A DNA stretch of 64,000 nucleotides. Origin: Thermogemmatispora carboxidivorans (GTDB taxonomy: Bacteria > Chloroflexota > Ktedonobacteria > Ktedonobacterales > Ktedonobacteraceae). A model generated the notes under the pieces. The model saw only the letters and a list, made by a program, of their open reading frames with translations. It did not search any database and had not been told where the DNA came from. The DNA lies in NCBI RefSeq assembly GCF_000702505.1, contig NZ_JNIM01000001.1, positions 186,001 to 250,000 of the forward strand, in the 5' to 3' direction. Numbering within the stretch: position 1 is the stretch's first letter; each line of letters begins with the position of its first letter. The position numbers and the translations under genes are program-made. This document shows, in pieces, positions 9,213 to 17,283 of the stretch.

Positions 9213-10280
9213 ATGACCAATCTGAGTGTCTATCTGGTTAATCAGCCCTTGGAGCGGTTAGAGGAAATAGCTCAGCGTTATAACGGCATGGATCTGGAAC
9301 TGGCGGTAGCCTATATCTCGGCTGGTGGAGTACTCGACCTTAGTCAGCTCATCAAAGCCGCCAGGCGGACGCGCATCACTGTAGGCGTCTCCCCTATCAA
9401 TCGTGTAGCGGCTTTCAGGCGGCTTCAGGAACTGGGAGCCGAGGTCTTTATCTACCTGGCTGAGCCTGGCAGTGTTTTTCATCCCAAGGTCTATTATGGC
9501 GTCAACGAAAGGCTGGCCTGGGCCATGATCGGCTCTTCGAATCTGACCAGTAACGGCCTTGGACTCAACATAGAACTCAACCTGCTTGTTGAAGGGAGAC
9601 GATTCACAGAGCCATTTACCAGGCTGGAGGCGATACTAGAAGGTTATCGGCGTCAGGCTCGTCCTTTGACGGAAGATCTTCTCAAGGAGTTAGAATCTGC
9701 AGAACAACGATTAGGAAGCTATATACATGAGAGGGCGTACACAAATTATTTGCGTACGAAAGGAATGAAGTCAGCGCCTCGTCCCACGCTCATTATTCCG
9801 GAGCAACTACAGAACCAGGCCCTGGAGGAGCTGGAGCGCTATCTGCAGGAAACGCGCATGGTCTATGCCTATCAAATGCTGCTGTGTCTTGTCATGCTAG
9901 TTTATGCTGATGAGCACGGTTTCTTTTCGCAGCAGCAGGCCGCGGCCTGCTTTCGGCGTTTCTACCAGCTACGTGATCGTGAGGAGTTACCGCGCGAGAG
10001 GCAGCGTGGTGGAAGGCGAGCAGCAATTGATGATCCAGAGCTTGAAGACAGTGCTTTCATAGAAATTATTCGTATTGACCCCTTTCCACGTCTTGAACGC
10101 CGGGGGCTACTAGAAGCCAGCCCCGAAGGAGATTACTACATCGTCAACCCAGCACTGATGCGAGCACTGACTCCTGACGTGCGAGCCAGACTACGCGAGC
10201 TGGCCATTCAGCGTCTCGTGCAGCATTTTGGTGAGGATCGGGTCACCATCGAGAGGTTAGTAGCGGAAGCCATTGGCTGA
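9213..10280 (+). CDS. Phospholipase D-like nuclease-superfamily protein
   Basis: The 355-residue protein carries one HKD-type motif. H90-P-K92 lies in VFHPKVYYGV, followed by GSSNLTSNGLGLNIELNLL with the conserved Ser/Asn and Glu. This spacing is typical of PLD-like endonucleases of the Nuc/BfiI/NgoFVII type rather than lipid-cleaving PLDs, which carry two copies. Such single-HKD enzymes usually dimerise to form the active site. The C-terminal 200 residues are not recognised. They are charged and include a tryptophan-free helical region that could bind DNA or a partner. No methylase or other restriction gene is adjacent, so a defence role is only a possibility. The start ATG follows GGAGAAGAGAGGG. 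Confidence 0.75.
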   Translation: MTNLSVYLVNQPLERLEEIAQRYNGMDLELAVAYISAGGVLDLSQLIKAARRTRITVGVSPINRVAAFRRLQELGAEVFIYLAEPGSVFHPKVYYGVNERLAWAMIGSSNLTSNGLGLNIELNLLVEGRRFTEPFTRLEAILEGYRRQARPLTEDLLKELESAEQRLGSYIHERAYTNYLRTKGMKSAPRPTLIIPEQLQNQALEELERYLQETRMVYAYQMLLCLVMLVYADEHGFFSQQQAAACFRRFYQLRDREELPRERQRGGRRAAIDDPELEDSAFIEIIRIDPFPRLERRGLLEASPEGDYYIVNPALMRALTPDVRARLRELAIQRLVQHFGEDRVTIERLVAEAIG

Positions 10281-10492
10281 AAGCAGTGTGCCAGTCCTGG
10301 GATGGGGAAAGAGCGGCCTTGACGGGCATGCGCAATTCCCATACAATCTATTTAGAGGGGAGAGACGTGCAGCCAGCCGGTGAAGCTCAGGAACCATTGC
10401 GCACAGAAGATAAGACACCAGACCTTCGCTCGTCCGTTCGCCGTTCAGCTGTCAGCACCACACCGGCCCTGGTTCTGAAGGGAGGTCGGGCC

Positions 10493-11269
10493 ATGACGTC
10501 TGCTTCTACACCACGGCCAGAGGAAGAGTGGCTGAGCCTGCGCGAGGCCGCAGAATTGCTGGGGATGCATCCGGCTACGGTGCGCCTATGGGCCGACCGC
10601 AATGCCTTGCCCTCACGACGTACTAGCGGCGGCCATCGCCGCTTTCGCCGCTCCGATATCGAGGCCCACTTGCGCCAGGAAAGCGAGCGCAAGCCACGCC
10701 CCGCCGCTCGACTCCTTGTGCAAAGCGTGCTGGGACGCGTGCGCGAGGCCTGGGCCGAAGGCGTCCTGGATCGCCTGCCCTGGCACCACCATTTCGATGA
10801 GGCCGCCCGCGAGGCCTATCGCCGCCTCGGACGACGCCTTCTGGAGCTACTGCTGCGCGCCCTGACAGACACAGGCGCCTACCCCGAGCTGCTACATGAG
10901 GCCGCTCACCTCGGCTACGAATATGGCTCGATTACCCGCACTTCCCACGTGCCAGTGGCCGACGCCGTGCGCGCCTTCCTCTATTTCCGCAGCCTCGTCG
11001 ACGAAACCCTGATCCAACTGGCCGAAGTCCAGGGAACTCGCGATCATCAAGAAATACCCTGGGCCGAAAGCCTCTATCAAATCCAACGCCTGACGAACGA
11101 AATCTTGCCCGCCCTGATCGAGGCCGCCCTCGGCGAAAATGAAAATCAGCGGCCAGCTCTTGCCCAAACAACAGCCAACCCCCAGGCTCCAGAGGACTCC
11201 CCTGACCAACCCACCGAGAGCCTTCTCCCCAAAAGAGAAGAAAACACACGCCCAGGCCGCCTGGAGTAA
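10493..11269 (+). CDS. Excisionase/MerR-type helix-turn-helix protein with helical C-terminal domain
   Basis: The 258-residue protein opens with a DNA-binding domain of the excisionase (helix_turn_helix_17) type: LSLREAAELLGMHPATVRLW, then SGGHRRFRRSDIEAHL. That GGHRRF wing motif is highly characteristic. About 150 residues of mostly helical sequence follow, then a disordered, charged tail. In Chloroflexota many such proteins act as one-component regulators, and the effector is unknown here. The start at 10493 is chosen because GGGAGG lies 6 bases upstream and the domain begins soon after. A longer in-frame start at 10286 adds 69 residues of low-complexity sequence. The 212-base gap after the PLD-like gene leaves open whether the two are co-transcribed. 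Confidence 0.75.
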   Translation: MTSASTPRPEEEWLSLREAAELLGMHPATVRLWADRNALPSRRTSGGHRRFRRSDIEAHLRQESERKPRPAARLLVQSVLGRVREAWAEGVLDRLPWHHHFDEAAREAYRRLGRRLLELLLRALTDTGAYPELLHEAAHLGYEYGSITRTSHVPVADAVRAFLYFRSLVDETLIQLAEVQGTRDHQEIPWAESLYQIQRLTNEILPALIEAALGENENQRPALAQTTANPQAPEDSPDQPTESLLPKREENTRPGRLE

Positions 11270-11515
11270 GAGGAATGACCCAACAACTTACTCCTCTCCT
11301 CCCCATCTGCACTTAACCTCTCCCCCTCCCTCAAGCTACTCTCGCCGCCCACTGACCTTTCTCTCCTAGGAGGGAATGGCCCCACCCGCTACGAAAAAGG
11401 AAAGATCGGTGTATTATCACCTGTAAGCAAGACCGGCCCGCTACGCGCTGGGAGATGCGCAGGCGGCAGGTCTCAGCACTAATCTAGAAAGTATTCCATA
11501 ACTTCCGGTCCACAA

Positions 11516-11545
11516 TTGAATTAAAGATACATTCTGTGTTACAAT
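11516..11545 (+). promoter_or_regulatory. Sigma-70-type promoter upstream of the PBP gene
   Basis: The -35 is TTGAAT (11516-11521) and the -10 is TACAAT (11540-11545), 18 bases apart. The match is four of six and five of six to consensus. Transcription would start near 11552. Confidence 0.5.
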
Positions 11546-11555
11546 ATGAATATAA

Positions 11556-11601
11556 CCCCGAAACGGTGCGGGGAAGGGTGGACTGGTGACTGGCGGCACC
11601 G
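11556..11601 (+). promoter_or_regulatory. Leader segment with mutually exclusive base pairings
   Basis: CCCCG (11556-11560) can pair with CGGGG (11569-11573). CGGTGC (11564-11569) lies in the loop and edge of that hairpin and can pair instead with GCACCG (11596-11601). The two structures compete for shared bases. This is a small attenuator-like arrangement at the 5' end of the predicted transcript. Function is speculative. Confidence 0.3.
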
Positions 11602-11955
11602 CTCATTCGTTCGTGAATAAGGGTACGACCAGAATTAAGCACAGCAGTACTAAAGCCGTGTTCTTGTGGCGACTCCAGCCTGGAAGGCGGAGCGGCAAAA
11701 GCAGGCACGATTCTACATTTCCTGTGAAATCCACTCCATCGAGATAAACTGTCAGTTTCTGTTATCTGCTATTCTGGATATAAGGACCCACTTGACTCTC
11801 AAGCGACTCTCTGCCTTTGAGAGCGTGGGTCGAGGTTGTGAGAACCGTCTCCGAGAAAGATCAGCAGCCAGCAGAGCAGGTAGGGGAAGCCTCAGCGCAG
11901 ACCCTGCCATGCGCTCAGAAAGCAAGCAAGCAGGAGAGAGAAGAAGGGATAGACT

Positions 11956-14238
11956 ATGTCCGACGAGAGACAGATAGAGGTTCTCGAAGAGGGGTCGGCG
12001 GGAGAGAAGACGGAGGTGCTCCACCTCCCTGCTCGTCTGCCGGCTAACAGCCGGGCAGCTGCCGCGCAGCGACTGGAGGAGCGCCCTGAAAAACCGCCAG
12101 TGGGAGTGTACTATGAGACTCCTCATCTGATGACCCACCCGCACGGCTGGCGTCTCAGGCGCCACTATAAGCGCAAGAACCTCCATCGCAGTAATCTGCG
12201 CTACGCGCTGGCTGAGAAGATCGGCACCCAGTGGACGCTGATGCCCCTGGCCCTGATCTCGCTGGCGGTGGTCATCGTGCTCACCAGCGTGCTGGTTGGA
12301 GTAGCGGGTCTGGTCAACGCTACCGAGGAGCGCTTCGGACAACAGGTCGTCACTTTGGCTGATATTCTGCCCAAGGATAATCTGAAGATGTATGATGCCA
12401 GTGGTGGCCTGATCTATCAGATGACAAGCGAGGGTCTGCAAACAACGGTCCCGCTCTCCCAAATCTCTATCCATCTGCAGCATGCTGAAATCGCCATCGA
12501 AGACCAGAACTTCTGGAATAACCCAGGCTATGATATTACCGGCATTGTCCGTGCCGCCCTCGACGATCTGACCCACGGTCGCATTGTCTCTGGCGGCAGT
12601 ACTATCACTCAGCAGCTCATTAAAAACGCCATTGTCGGTAATAAAGATACTATTATCAGGAAATTGCAAGAGATTATTCTTGCTCCACAGGTGACACGCT
12701 ACTATACCAAGCAGCAGATTCTCTCCATGTACCTGAACACCGTCTACTACGGTGAGCAGGCTTATGGGGCGGAAGCGGCTGCTTTCACCTACTTCGGTCT
12801 CAAGGATAGCCCCACGAAGAAGGCTGCGGCTCAGCTCGATATCGCCCAGGCGGCCATGCTGGCTGGTATCCCCAGTTCGCCGATTGCCCGTGATCCCTTT
12901 GTCAATTGGCCAGCTGCCTTCCAGCGCGCCAAGGACGTGCTCCATCAGATGCGCATTCAGGGCTACATTACTGCCCAGCAGGAGCGGGCGGCTATTGTGG
13001 AGATGCAGCAGCCGAATTTCCTGCATCGCGGCGTAGTCAAGAACAGTTCCGATGCCCCACACTTCATCAATTATGCGCTTAACGAGCTGGCCCAGGTCTT
13101 GCATGTGAAGGTTCCTCAGCTCGCTCGCAGTGGGCTGATGGTCCACACGACGCTCGATCTCAGCCTCCAGAAGCAAGTCTTCACCATCGCGAAGCAGCAG
13201 ATTCAGAAGATGGCCGCCCACCATATGAGCGATGCGGCGGTGGTAGTGATGGACCCGCATACGGGGGCCATCCGCACCCTGGTCGGCAATATTCACCCGA
13301 ACGATCCCAACACAGGCCAATTCGACGTCGCAACCCAGGGTTATCGCCAGCCCGGTTCGGCCTTTAAGCCTTTCATCTATGCCACGGCCTTTGCTCAAGG
13401 AATCAGTCCGGGCATGCCGGTCTACGATGGCCCGTTGACCATTCAGATGTGCTGCGGCCTGCCGCCCTATACGCCGCATAACTATGATATGAGCTATCAC
13501 GGCCTGATCACGTACCGTTTCGCTTTGCAGAACTCGTTTAATATCCCGGCGGTCAAGCTGCTGATGCAGGTCGGTGTTGATAAGGCTCTCAAGACGGCGG
13601 AGACGATGGGCATCACGGGCTATGTCGGTACGCCTAACTACACGATGGTGTTGGGCACGCTCGGCGTCCATCTCTTGGATATGACCGCCGCCTATGCCGT
13701 CTTTGATAACGGCGGTGTCCGTGTTCCACCGCATGCGATCGACACAGTGACTGACTCGCAGGGCAATCTGATCTATCGCTTCGTGCCGCAGGGGAAGCAG
13801 GTGATTAGCCGCCAGGTGGCCTTTGTGGTCACGAATGTCCTCAGCGATAACAATAACCGCACCTACGAGTTCGGCAAGTGCAGCGCCCTCTACCTCTATA
13901 GCAATACCCAGCAGCAGTGCTATGCTGGTAATCCCGGCGTGGTCCGCCCGGCGGCAGCTAAGACGGGAACGTCAGAGAACTTCATGGATAACTGGACAGT
14001 GGGCTATACGCCCGATGCGGTGGTGGGGGTCTGGGTCGGCAACGATGATAATTCGCCGATGCTCAATGTGATCGGTGTCGATGGCGCCGGCCCCATCTGG
14101 CATGATACGATGCTGCTGGTGGAAAAGGGTAAGCCTGTAAAGCAGTTCCCTGGCCCGCCTCCTGGCGTGGTCAAGAAGACGGTCTCCTATCAGGGACTGA
14201 CCTCAACCGATTGGTATATTGTTCACAATGGCGAGTAG
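11956..14238 (+). CDS. Class A penicillin-binding protein (glycosyltransferase/transpeptidase)
   Basis: This 760-residue bifunctional enzyme polymerises lipid II and cross-links peptidoglycan. After a basic cytoplasmic tail (about 1-92), a single transmembrane helix spans roughly 93-120. The GT51 domain shows the catalytic glutamate E182 in AIEDQNFW, then GGSTITQQLIKN and AMLAGIPSSP. The transpeptidase domain has the active-site SxxK tetrad SAFK near residue 467, an SFN motif in LQNSFNIPAVKLL, and KTGTSENFMDNW near 667. Length and order are standard for PBP1a-like proteins. An RBS (GGAGAGAGAAG) precedes the ATG. Presence of this gene fits a peptidoglycan-bearing cell. The stop codon lies inside a hairpin shared with the convergent neighbour. 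Confidence 0.95.
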   Translation: MSDERQIEVLEEGSAGEKTEVLHLPARLPANSRAAAAQRLEERPEKPPVGVYYETPHLMTHPHGWRLRRHYKRKNLHRSNLRYALAEKIGTQWTLMPLALISLAVVIVLTSVLVGVAGLVNATEERFGQQVVTLADILPKDNLKMYDASGGLIYQMTSEGLQTTVPLSQISIHLQHAEIAIEDQNFWNNPGYDITGIVRAALDDLTHGRIVSGGSTITQQLIKNAIVGNKDTIIRKLQEIILAPQVTRYYTKQQILSMYLNTVYYGEQAYGAEAAAFTYFGLKDSPTKKAAAQLDIAQAAMLAGIPSSPIARDPFVNWPAAFQRAKDVLHQMRIQGYITAQQERAAIVEMQQPNFLHRGVVKNSSDAPHFINYALNELAQVLHVKVPQLARSGLMVHTTLDLSLQKQVFTIAKQQIQKMAAHHMSDAAVVVMDPHTGAIRTLVGNIHPNDPNTGQFDVATQGYRQPGSAFKPFIYATAFAQGISPGMPVYDGPLTIQMCCGLPPYTPHNYDMSYHGLITYRFALQNSFNIPAVKLLMQVGVDKALKTAETMGITGYVGTPNYTMVLGTLGVHLLDMTAAYAVFDNGGVRVPPHAIDTVTDSQGNLIYRFVPQGKQVISRQVAFVVTNVLSDNNNRTYEFGKCSALYLYSNTQQQCYAGNPGVVRPAAAKTGTSENFMDNWTVGYTPDAVVGVWVGNDDNSPMLNVIGVDGAGPIWHDTMLLVEKGKPVKQFPGPPPGVVKKTVSYQGLTSTDWYIVHNGE

Positions 14239-14263
14239 GATAGAGGCAATCGCCTCTATCCTA
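14236..14263. terminator. Perfect hairpin spanning both stop codons of convergent genes
   Basis: TAGGATAGAGGC (14236-14247) and GCCTCTATCCTA (14252-14263) form a perfect 12-bp stem with a 4-base loop. The first three bases are the stop codon of the PBP gene. The complement of 14256-14258 is the stop codon of the PHP gene. A T-tract is absent on both sides, so it may act as a 3'-end stabiliser or transcription block rather than a standard intrinsic terminator. Confidence 0.6.
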
Positions 14264-15119
14264 CCTGAACGCCGAGACGTTCAAGCAGCCGCCAGCTAAG
14301 CTCGGCGCGGTACTTGATAGGCATGCGCCCGACGTGGCCGTGAGAGTCGGAGCCGGTGCTCAGCAGGAGGTCATGCTTGTTGACGTAGGCGAGATAGCTC
14401 TCGATCGTCTCAGGGCTGTGGTAGGGATGGTAGACCTCAATCCCGTCGAGCGGCACCTCGGCCCGTACTGCGTCCAGAAGGGCGGTGTCGTAGAAGGTAA
14501 AGCCTCGTTCCTGCCGCCCTGGATGAGCGATCAGGGCAACTCCCCCGCTGCGGTGAACGGCCTCGACGGTCACGGTCAACTCCGCATGGATGCTGCGCTG
14601 ACCAGCCTCGCGCAGAATCTCCAGTGCCCGTGGCCAGTCCGGTGCATAGCCATGCTCGATGAGGAGAAAGGCATTATCGCGCAGCTGCCGCGGCTCGCCT
14701 CCGCTGGCAGCGAGCAGCTCGGCAGCACGCGGAAAACGGTAGCCGCGCTTCTGGAGGGTCTCATAGACCTCACGCGCCTGCTCTTGTTGCCGGCGCTTGA
14801 CATCGGCAATGACCTCGCGTAACAGGGTGGTTTCGGGATCGAAGCCGTAGCAGAGGACATGCGCCGAGTGGTTGCGCCAGGTGGTGCTCATTTCAACGCC
14901 AACGAGCACGGGTAGCCCTTTGCTGGCAGCTAGCTGGCGCACTGTGTTGATGGTATCGACACGGTCATGATCGGTGACGGCGACCAGCGCAAAGCCTTCT
15001 CGAACCAGGTAGTCGATCAGTTGATCGGCTGGCCAGCGCCCATCACTGTAAGTGGTGTGCATGTGCAGGTCAATGGGCGCTTCTGGAGAAAGCTTGAGTG
15101 GTGCTGTGAACAGGTCCAA
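14256..15119 (-). CDS. PHP-domain metal-dependent phosphoesterase
   Basis: The 287-residue protein has the polymerase-and-histidinol-phosphatase fold. Metal-binding motifs are visible in order: HMHTTYSDGRW, VAVTDHDRVDT, GVEMSTTW, ALIAHPGRQ and the late TGSDSHGH. This matches the family of YciV/RNase AM and 3',5'-nucleoside bisphosphate phosphatases, which hydrolyse pAp or the 5' ends of short RNAs. The exact substrate is not certain. The start is TTG at 15119, supported by AAGGAG seven bases upstream. No ATG lies between it and the first motif except inside the conserved domain. The gene is convergent with the PBP gene and separated by 120 bases from the response regulator upstream on the same strand. 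Confidence 0.85.
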   Translation of the reverse strand: MDLFTAPLKLSPEAPIDLHMHTTYSDGRWPADQLIDYLVREGFALVAVTDHDRVDTINTVRQLAASKGLPVLVGVEMSTTWRNHSAHVLCYGFDPETTLLREVIADVKRRQQEQAREVYETLQKRGYRFPRAAELLAASGGEPRQLRDNAFLLIEHGYAPDWPRALEILREAGQRSIHAELTVTVEAVHRSGGVALIAHPGRQERGFTFYDTALLDAVRAEVPLDGIEVYHPYHSPETIESYLAYVNKHDLLLSTGSDSHGHVGRMPIKYRAELSWRLLERLGVQVG

Positions 15120-15239
15120 TAGTGCACTCCTTCTACCGATAGAAATTCAATGGGGGTGGCCTTCATGGGCGTCCTTCCTCCCCGCCCGCTTCCTGGCTCG
15201 CTGCTGCCTCGCTCTCCTTTGGCCTCGCCTCCTTACCTC

Positions 15240-15974
15240 CTAGCGACGGAAGCAGTAGCCAACGCCACGTACGGTTTGGATGAGTTTGGGGTTGGCGGGA
15301 TCTTCTTCGATCTTCTCTCGCAGCCAGCGCACGTGTACATCGACAGTGCGTGTGTCTCCTACATAGTCGTATCCCCAAACATTGTGGAGGAGCTGATCGC
15401 GAGTGAGCACTGTGCCGCGGTTACGCACCATATAGACCAGTAGATCGAACTGCTTGGGCTGCAGCTCGATTTCTTGATCGCGACAGAAGATACGTCGACC
15501 GTCGAGATCGATGCGCAAGGGACCAGCGACAAGCTCCCGCCTGGGCCGGGTGGGTGCTTCGGGACCGCCCCGAAGACTCTCTTCGTCAAAGGCGCTGCCG
15601 TACTCAACACGACGCAGCAAGGCCCGAATACGTGCCAGCAACTCCCGGCGCCCGAAGGGCTTGGTTACGTAGTCGTCTGCTCCCACTTCGAGGCCAACGA
15701 CTTTGTCGATCTCGTCTCCTTTGGCTGTGAGCATGATGATGGGGATGGTGGCGGTCTCCGGCTCACGACGCAGCTGCCGGCAGACTTCCAGCCCATCGAG
15801 GCCAGGCAGCATGATGTCGAGAAGAATGACGTCGGGGCGCTCGCTCCGAGCCGCTTCCAGGGCACTGTAACCATCTGCCGCTGTGATCACCTGGTAGCCG
15901 GACTGCTCCAGGTTGTAGGCAATGGTTTCGACCAGAACCTCCTCATCATCTACGACGAGAATCTTGCGCGCCAC
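15240..15974 (-). CDS. OmpR/PhoB-family response regulator
   Basis: The 244-residue regulator has an intact receiver: acidic pair D9/D10 in ILVVDDE, phospho-acceptor D53 in VILLDIMLPG, Thr in MLTAKG and K105 in YVTKPF. It is followed by a winged-helix output domain (residues of about 145-240) with RELVAGPLRIDL, LLVYMVRNRGTVLTRDQLL and VRGVGYCFR. No histidine kinase gene is adjacent, so it is an orphan within this window. The start is taken as GTG at 15974, giving MARKILVVDDE, because GGAGAAG precedes it and the receiver begins there. An in-frame start at 16037 adds a low-complexity arginine-rich stretch. The closest relatives by eye are PhoP/RegX3/ResD-type regulators. A possible PHO-box array lies 1.2 kb away. 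Confidence 0.93.
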   Translation of the reverse strand: MARKILVVDDEEVLVETIAYNLEQSGYQVITAADGYSALEAARSERPDVILLDIMLPGLDGLEVCRQLRREPETATIPIIMLTAKGDEIDKVVGLEVGADDYVTKPFGRRELLARIRALLRRVEYGSAFDEESLRGGPEAPTRPRRELVAGPLRIDLDGRRIFCRDQEIELQPKQFDLLVYMVRNRGTVLTRDQLLHNVWGYDYVGDTRTVDVHVRWLREKIEEDPANPKLIQTVRGVGYCFRR

Positions 15975-16202
15975 GGTTCTTCTCCGTCCTCGTCTCTCTC
16001 TGGCTGGCTGAGCTAGAAAGGCATCACTCTGAATCACTTCATTTCATTATACTATATCGCTCATCTCCCTGCCCTGCCAGCCGGCGCGCGCTGACCCCAG
16101 TGTTGTCCGACGACTTTCATAGATGGTAGCATGAGATAACGAAGGCAGAGAGATCGGTGGCAAGGAGCTAGGAGCGCGCCTGAGACAACACGCGCATAGC
16201 CC

Positions 16203-16214
16203 GGCTGATCAGCC
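16203..16214. repeat. 12-bp perfect palindrome upstream of the histidine phosphatase gene
   Basis: GGCTGATCAGCC is its own reverse complement. It lies 105 bases before the histidine phosphatase start. A related core (CTGATCGG/CCGATCAG) recurs in the inverted repeat on the far side of that gene. It could be an operator, but there is no direct evidence. Confidence 0.4.
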
Positions 16215-16318
16215 TATCTTATCCCCCTCTGTCTTGCTCAGCCACGGTCAGCCGCTTGAATCTCAGCGCTGGCTCCTGACCCTATCTTGAGGAAGAAGAA
16301 GTAAAGGAGACCCTGCTT

Positions 16319-16948
16319 ATGACTCATCTCTATCTGATCCGGCATGCGGAGGCACTGAACGCTGTTCAGCGACGTTTCGGTGACCTGGACCTCACCCCTC
16401 GGGGGATCAGACAGGCCGAACGCCTGCGCGATCGCCTGGCTACAGGCGAAATCGCTGCCGATGTGCTGATCTCCAGTACCTTGCGCCGCGCCCATCAGAC
16501 CGCTGAGATTATTGCACCAGCTCTGGGCCTCCCTGTTATCCTTGATGACGAGGTGCAGGAGATGCGCGAGGGACAGGCCAGCGGCTTGAGCGAGGAGGAG
16601 TTTGTCGCGCGTTTCGGCCTCCCCAATTTTGAAGAGAATCCTTTCCAGCCAGGCGCCCCAGAGGGCGAAAGCTGGCCAGAGTTCATGCTCCGTGTCGGGC
16701 GCGCCCTTCAGCGCATTACCCATGAGTATGCCGGGAAAACGATCGTGGTGGTCTGTCACGGCGGCGTCATCGATGGCTCGTTTATCTATTTCTTTGGCCT
16801 CAGCTCTTTTTCTCTACCATCGGTGCGCTTCTATACAGAAAATACCTCTATTACCCATTGGTACCACGGCACTTCGTTCCTACAAGAACGTGCCTGCTGG
16901 CATCTACGTTCTTATAACGATACCTGCCATCTTCGCGGTATGGAGTAA
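16319..16948 (+). CDS. Histidine phosphatase family protein (phosphoglycerate mutase-like)
   Basis: The 209-residue protein has the family signature LIRHAE, with R8-H9 providing the phosphohistidine nucleophile. It also has LTPRGIRQAERL, SSTLRRAHQTAEI and the second catalytic histidine in VVVCHGGVIDG. The set is typical of the branch-1 histidine phosphatases such as CobC, PhoE-like broad-specificity phosphatases and cofactor-dependent mutases. Absence of the longer inserts of glycolytic mutase suggests a phosphatase. An AAGGAG sequence lies nine bases upstream of the ATG. The neighbouring phosphate transporter would fit a phosphate-scavenging phosphatase of the PhoE type, which is inference. 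Confidence 0.88.
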   Translation: MTHLYLIRHAEALNAVQRRFGDLDLTPRGIRQAERLRDRLATGEIAADVLISSTLRRAHQTAEIIAPALGLPVILDDEVQEMREGQASGLSEEEFVARFGLPNFEENPFQPGAPEGESWPEFMLRVGRALQRITHEYAGKTIVVVCHGGVIDGSFIYFFGLSSFSLPSVRFYTENTSITHWYHGTSFLQERACWHLRSYNDTCHLRGME

Positions 16949-16970
16949 GCGACTCGTTTAGATCGTTGCC

Positions 16971-16996
16971 TCAGCCTCGCCCGTGGGCGAGGCTGA
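16971..16996 (+). terminator. Perfect 12-bp hairpin after the histidine phosphatase gene
   Basis: TCAGCCTCGCCC (16971-16982) pairs with GGGCGAGGCTGA (16985-16996) across a 2-base gap, in practice an 11-bp stem with a 4-base loop. It begins 22 bases past the stop codon. No U-run follows, so it may be a Rho-linked or processing structure. Confidence 0.5.
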
Positions 16997-17013
16997 CCGT
17001 CTGGCTACGGGCT

Positions 17014-17076
17014 GCTGATCGGCTGGCAGTGAACCAGACAAGAGCAGGTCACGGTCACTCGGACCAGCCGATCAGC
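17014..17076. repeat. 13-bp inverted repeat between the phosphatase and transporter genes
   Basis: GCTGATCGGCTGG (17014-17026) and CCAGCCGATCAGC (17064-17076) are exact reverse complements separated by 37 bases. The core resembles the palindrome at 16203-16214. Confidence 0.5.
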
Positions 17077-17172
17077 GGGCATGCTCTCGTGATGCGCCCG
17101 TGTTGTAATGGAGTGGAAGGGGGGAAAATGGACAACAGGCAGAAGGGCAGGCGTAGCGCCTGGCCTCGTTTG

Positions 17173-17210
17173 TTAACCAGCCTTAAAGGTCATTTAACAA
17201 AGCCATAACA
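17173..17210 (+). promoter_or_regulatory. Four direct TTAAC-like repeats at 10-11 bp period (possible PHO box)
   Basis: TTAAC (17173), TTAAA (17183), TTAAC (17194) and ATAAC (17205) form tandem half-sites spaced 10, 11 and 11 bases. PhoP/PhoB-type response regulators bind direct repeats with an 11-base period. The first unit, GTTAACC, is one base from the GTTCACC unit of Streptomyces PHO boxes. A plausible -10 (TACGAT, 17220-17225) lies 9-10 bases past the last repeat, as in activator-dependent promoters that lack a -35. The downstream gene is a phosphate-type MFS transporter. Regulation by the OmpR-type protein at 15240-15974 is possible but not shown. Confidence 0.5.
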
Positions 17211-17283
17211 TTGGCGCGCTACGATTCTGCTAGAACTGGTGTGAGTCGAGAACATGTCCCTGAAGCAAGGAGACACAACACAT

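Larger units (their letters stand above)
11270..11955 (+). other. Long leader/intergenic region of the penicillin-binding protein gene
   Basis: This 686-base stretch has no supported gene. It holds the promoter at 11516-11545 and a structured leader around 11556-11601. If that promoter is used, the untranslated leader would be about 400 bases. I could not match it to a riboswitch family I know. Confidence 0.4.

Noticed and set aside
11752..13734. Long open frame (660 codons) antisense to the class A PBP gene
   Set aside because: It lies almost entirely inside the opposite strand of a well-supported PBP gene, has no ribosome-binding site and no family motifs. GC-rich coding DNA commonly yields such antisense frames.
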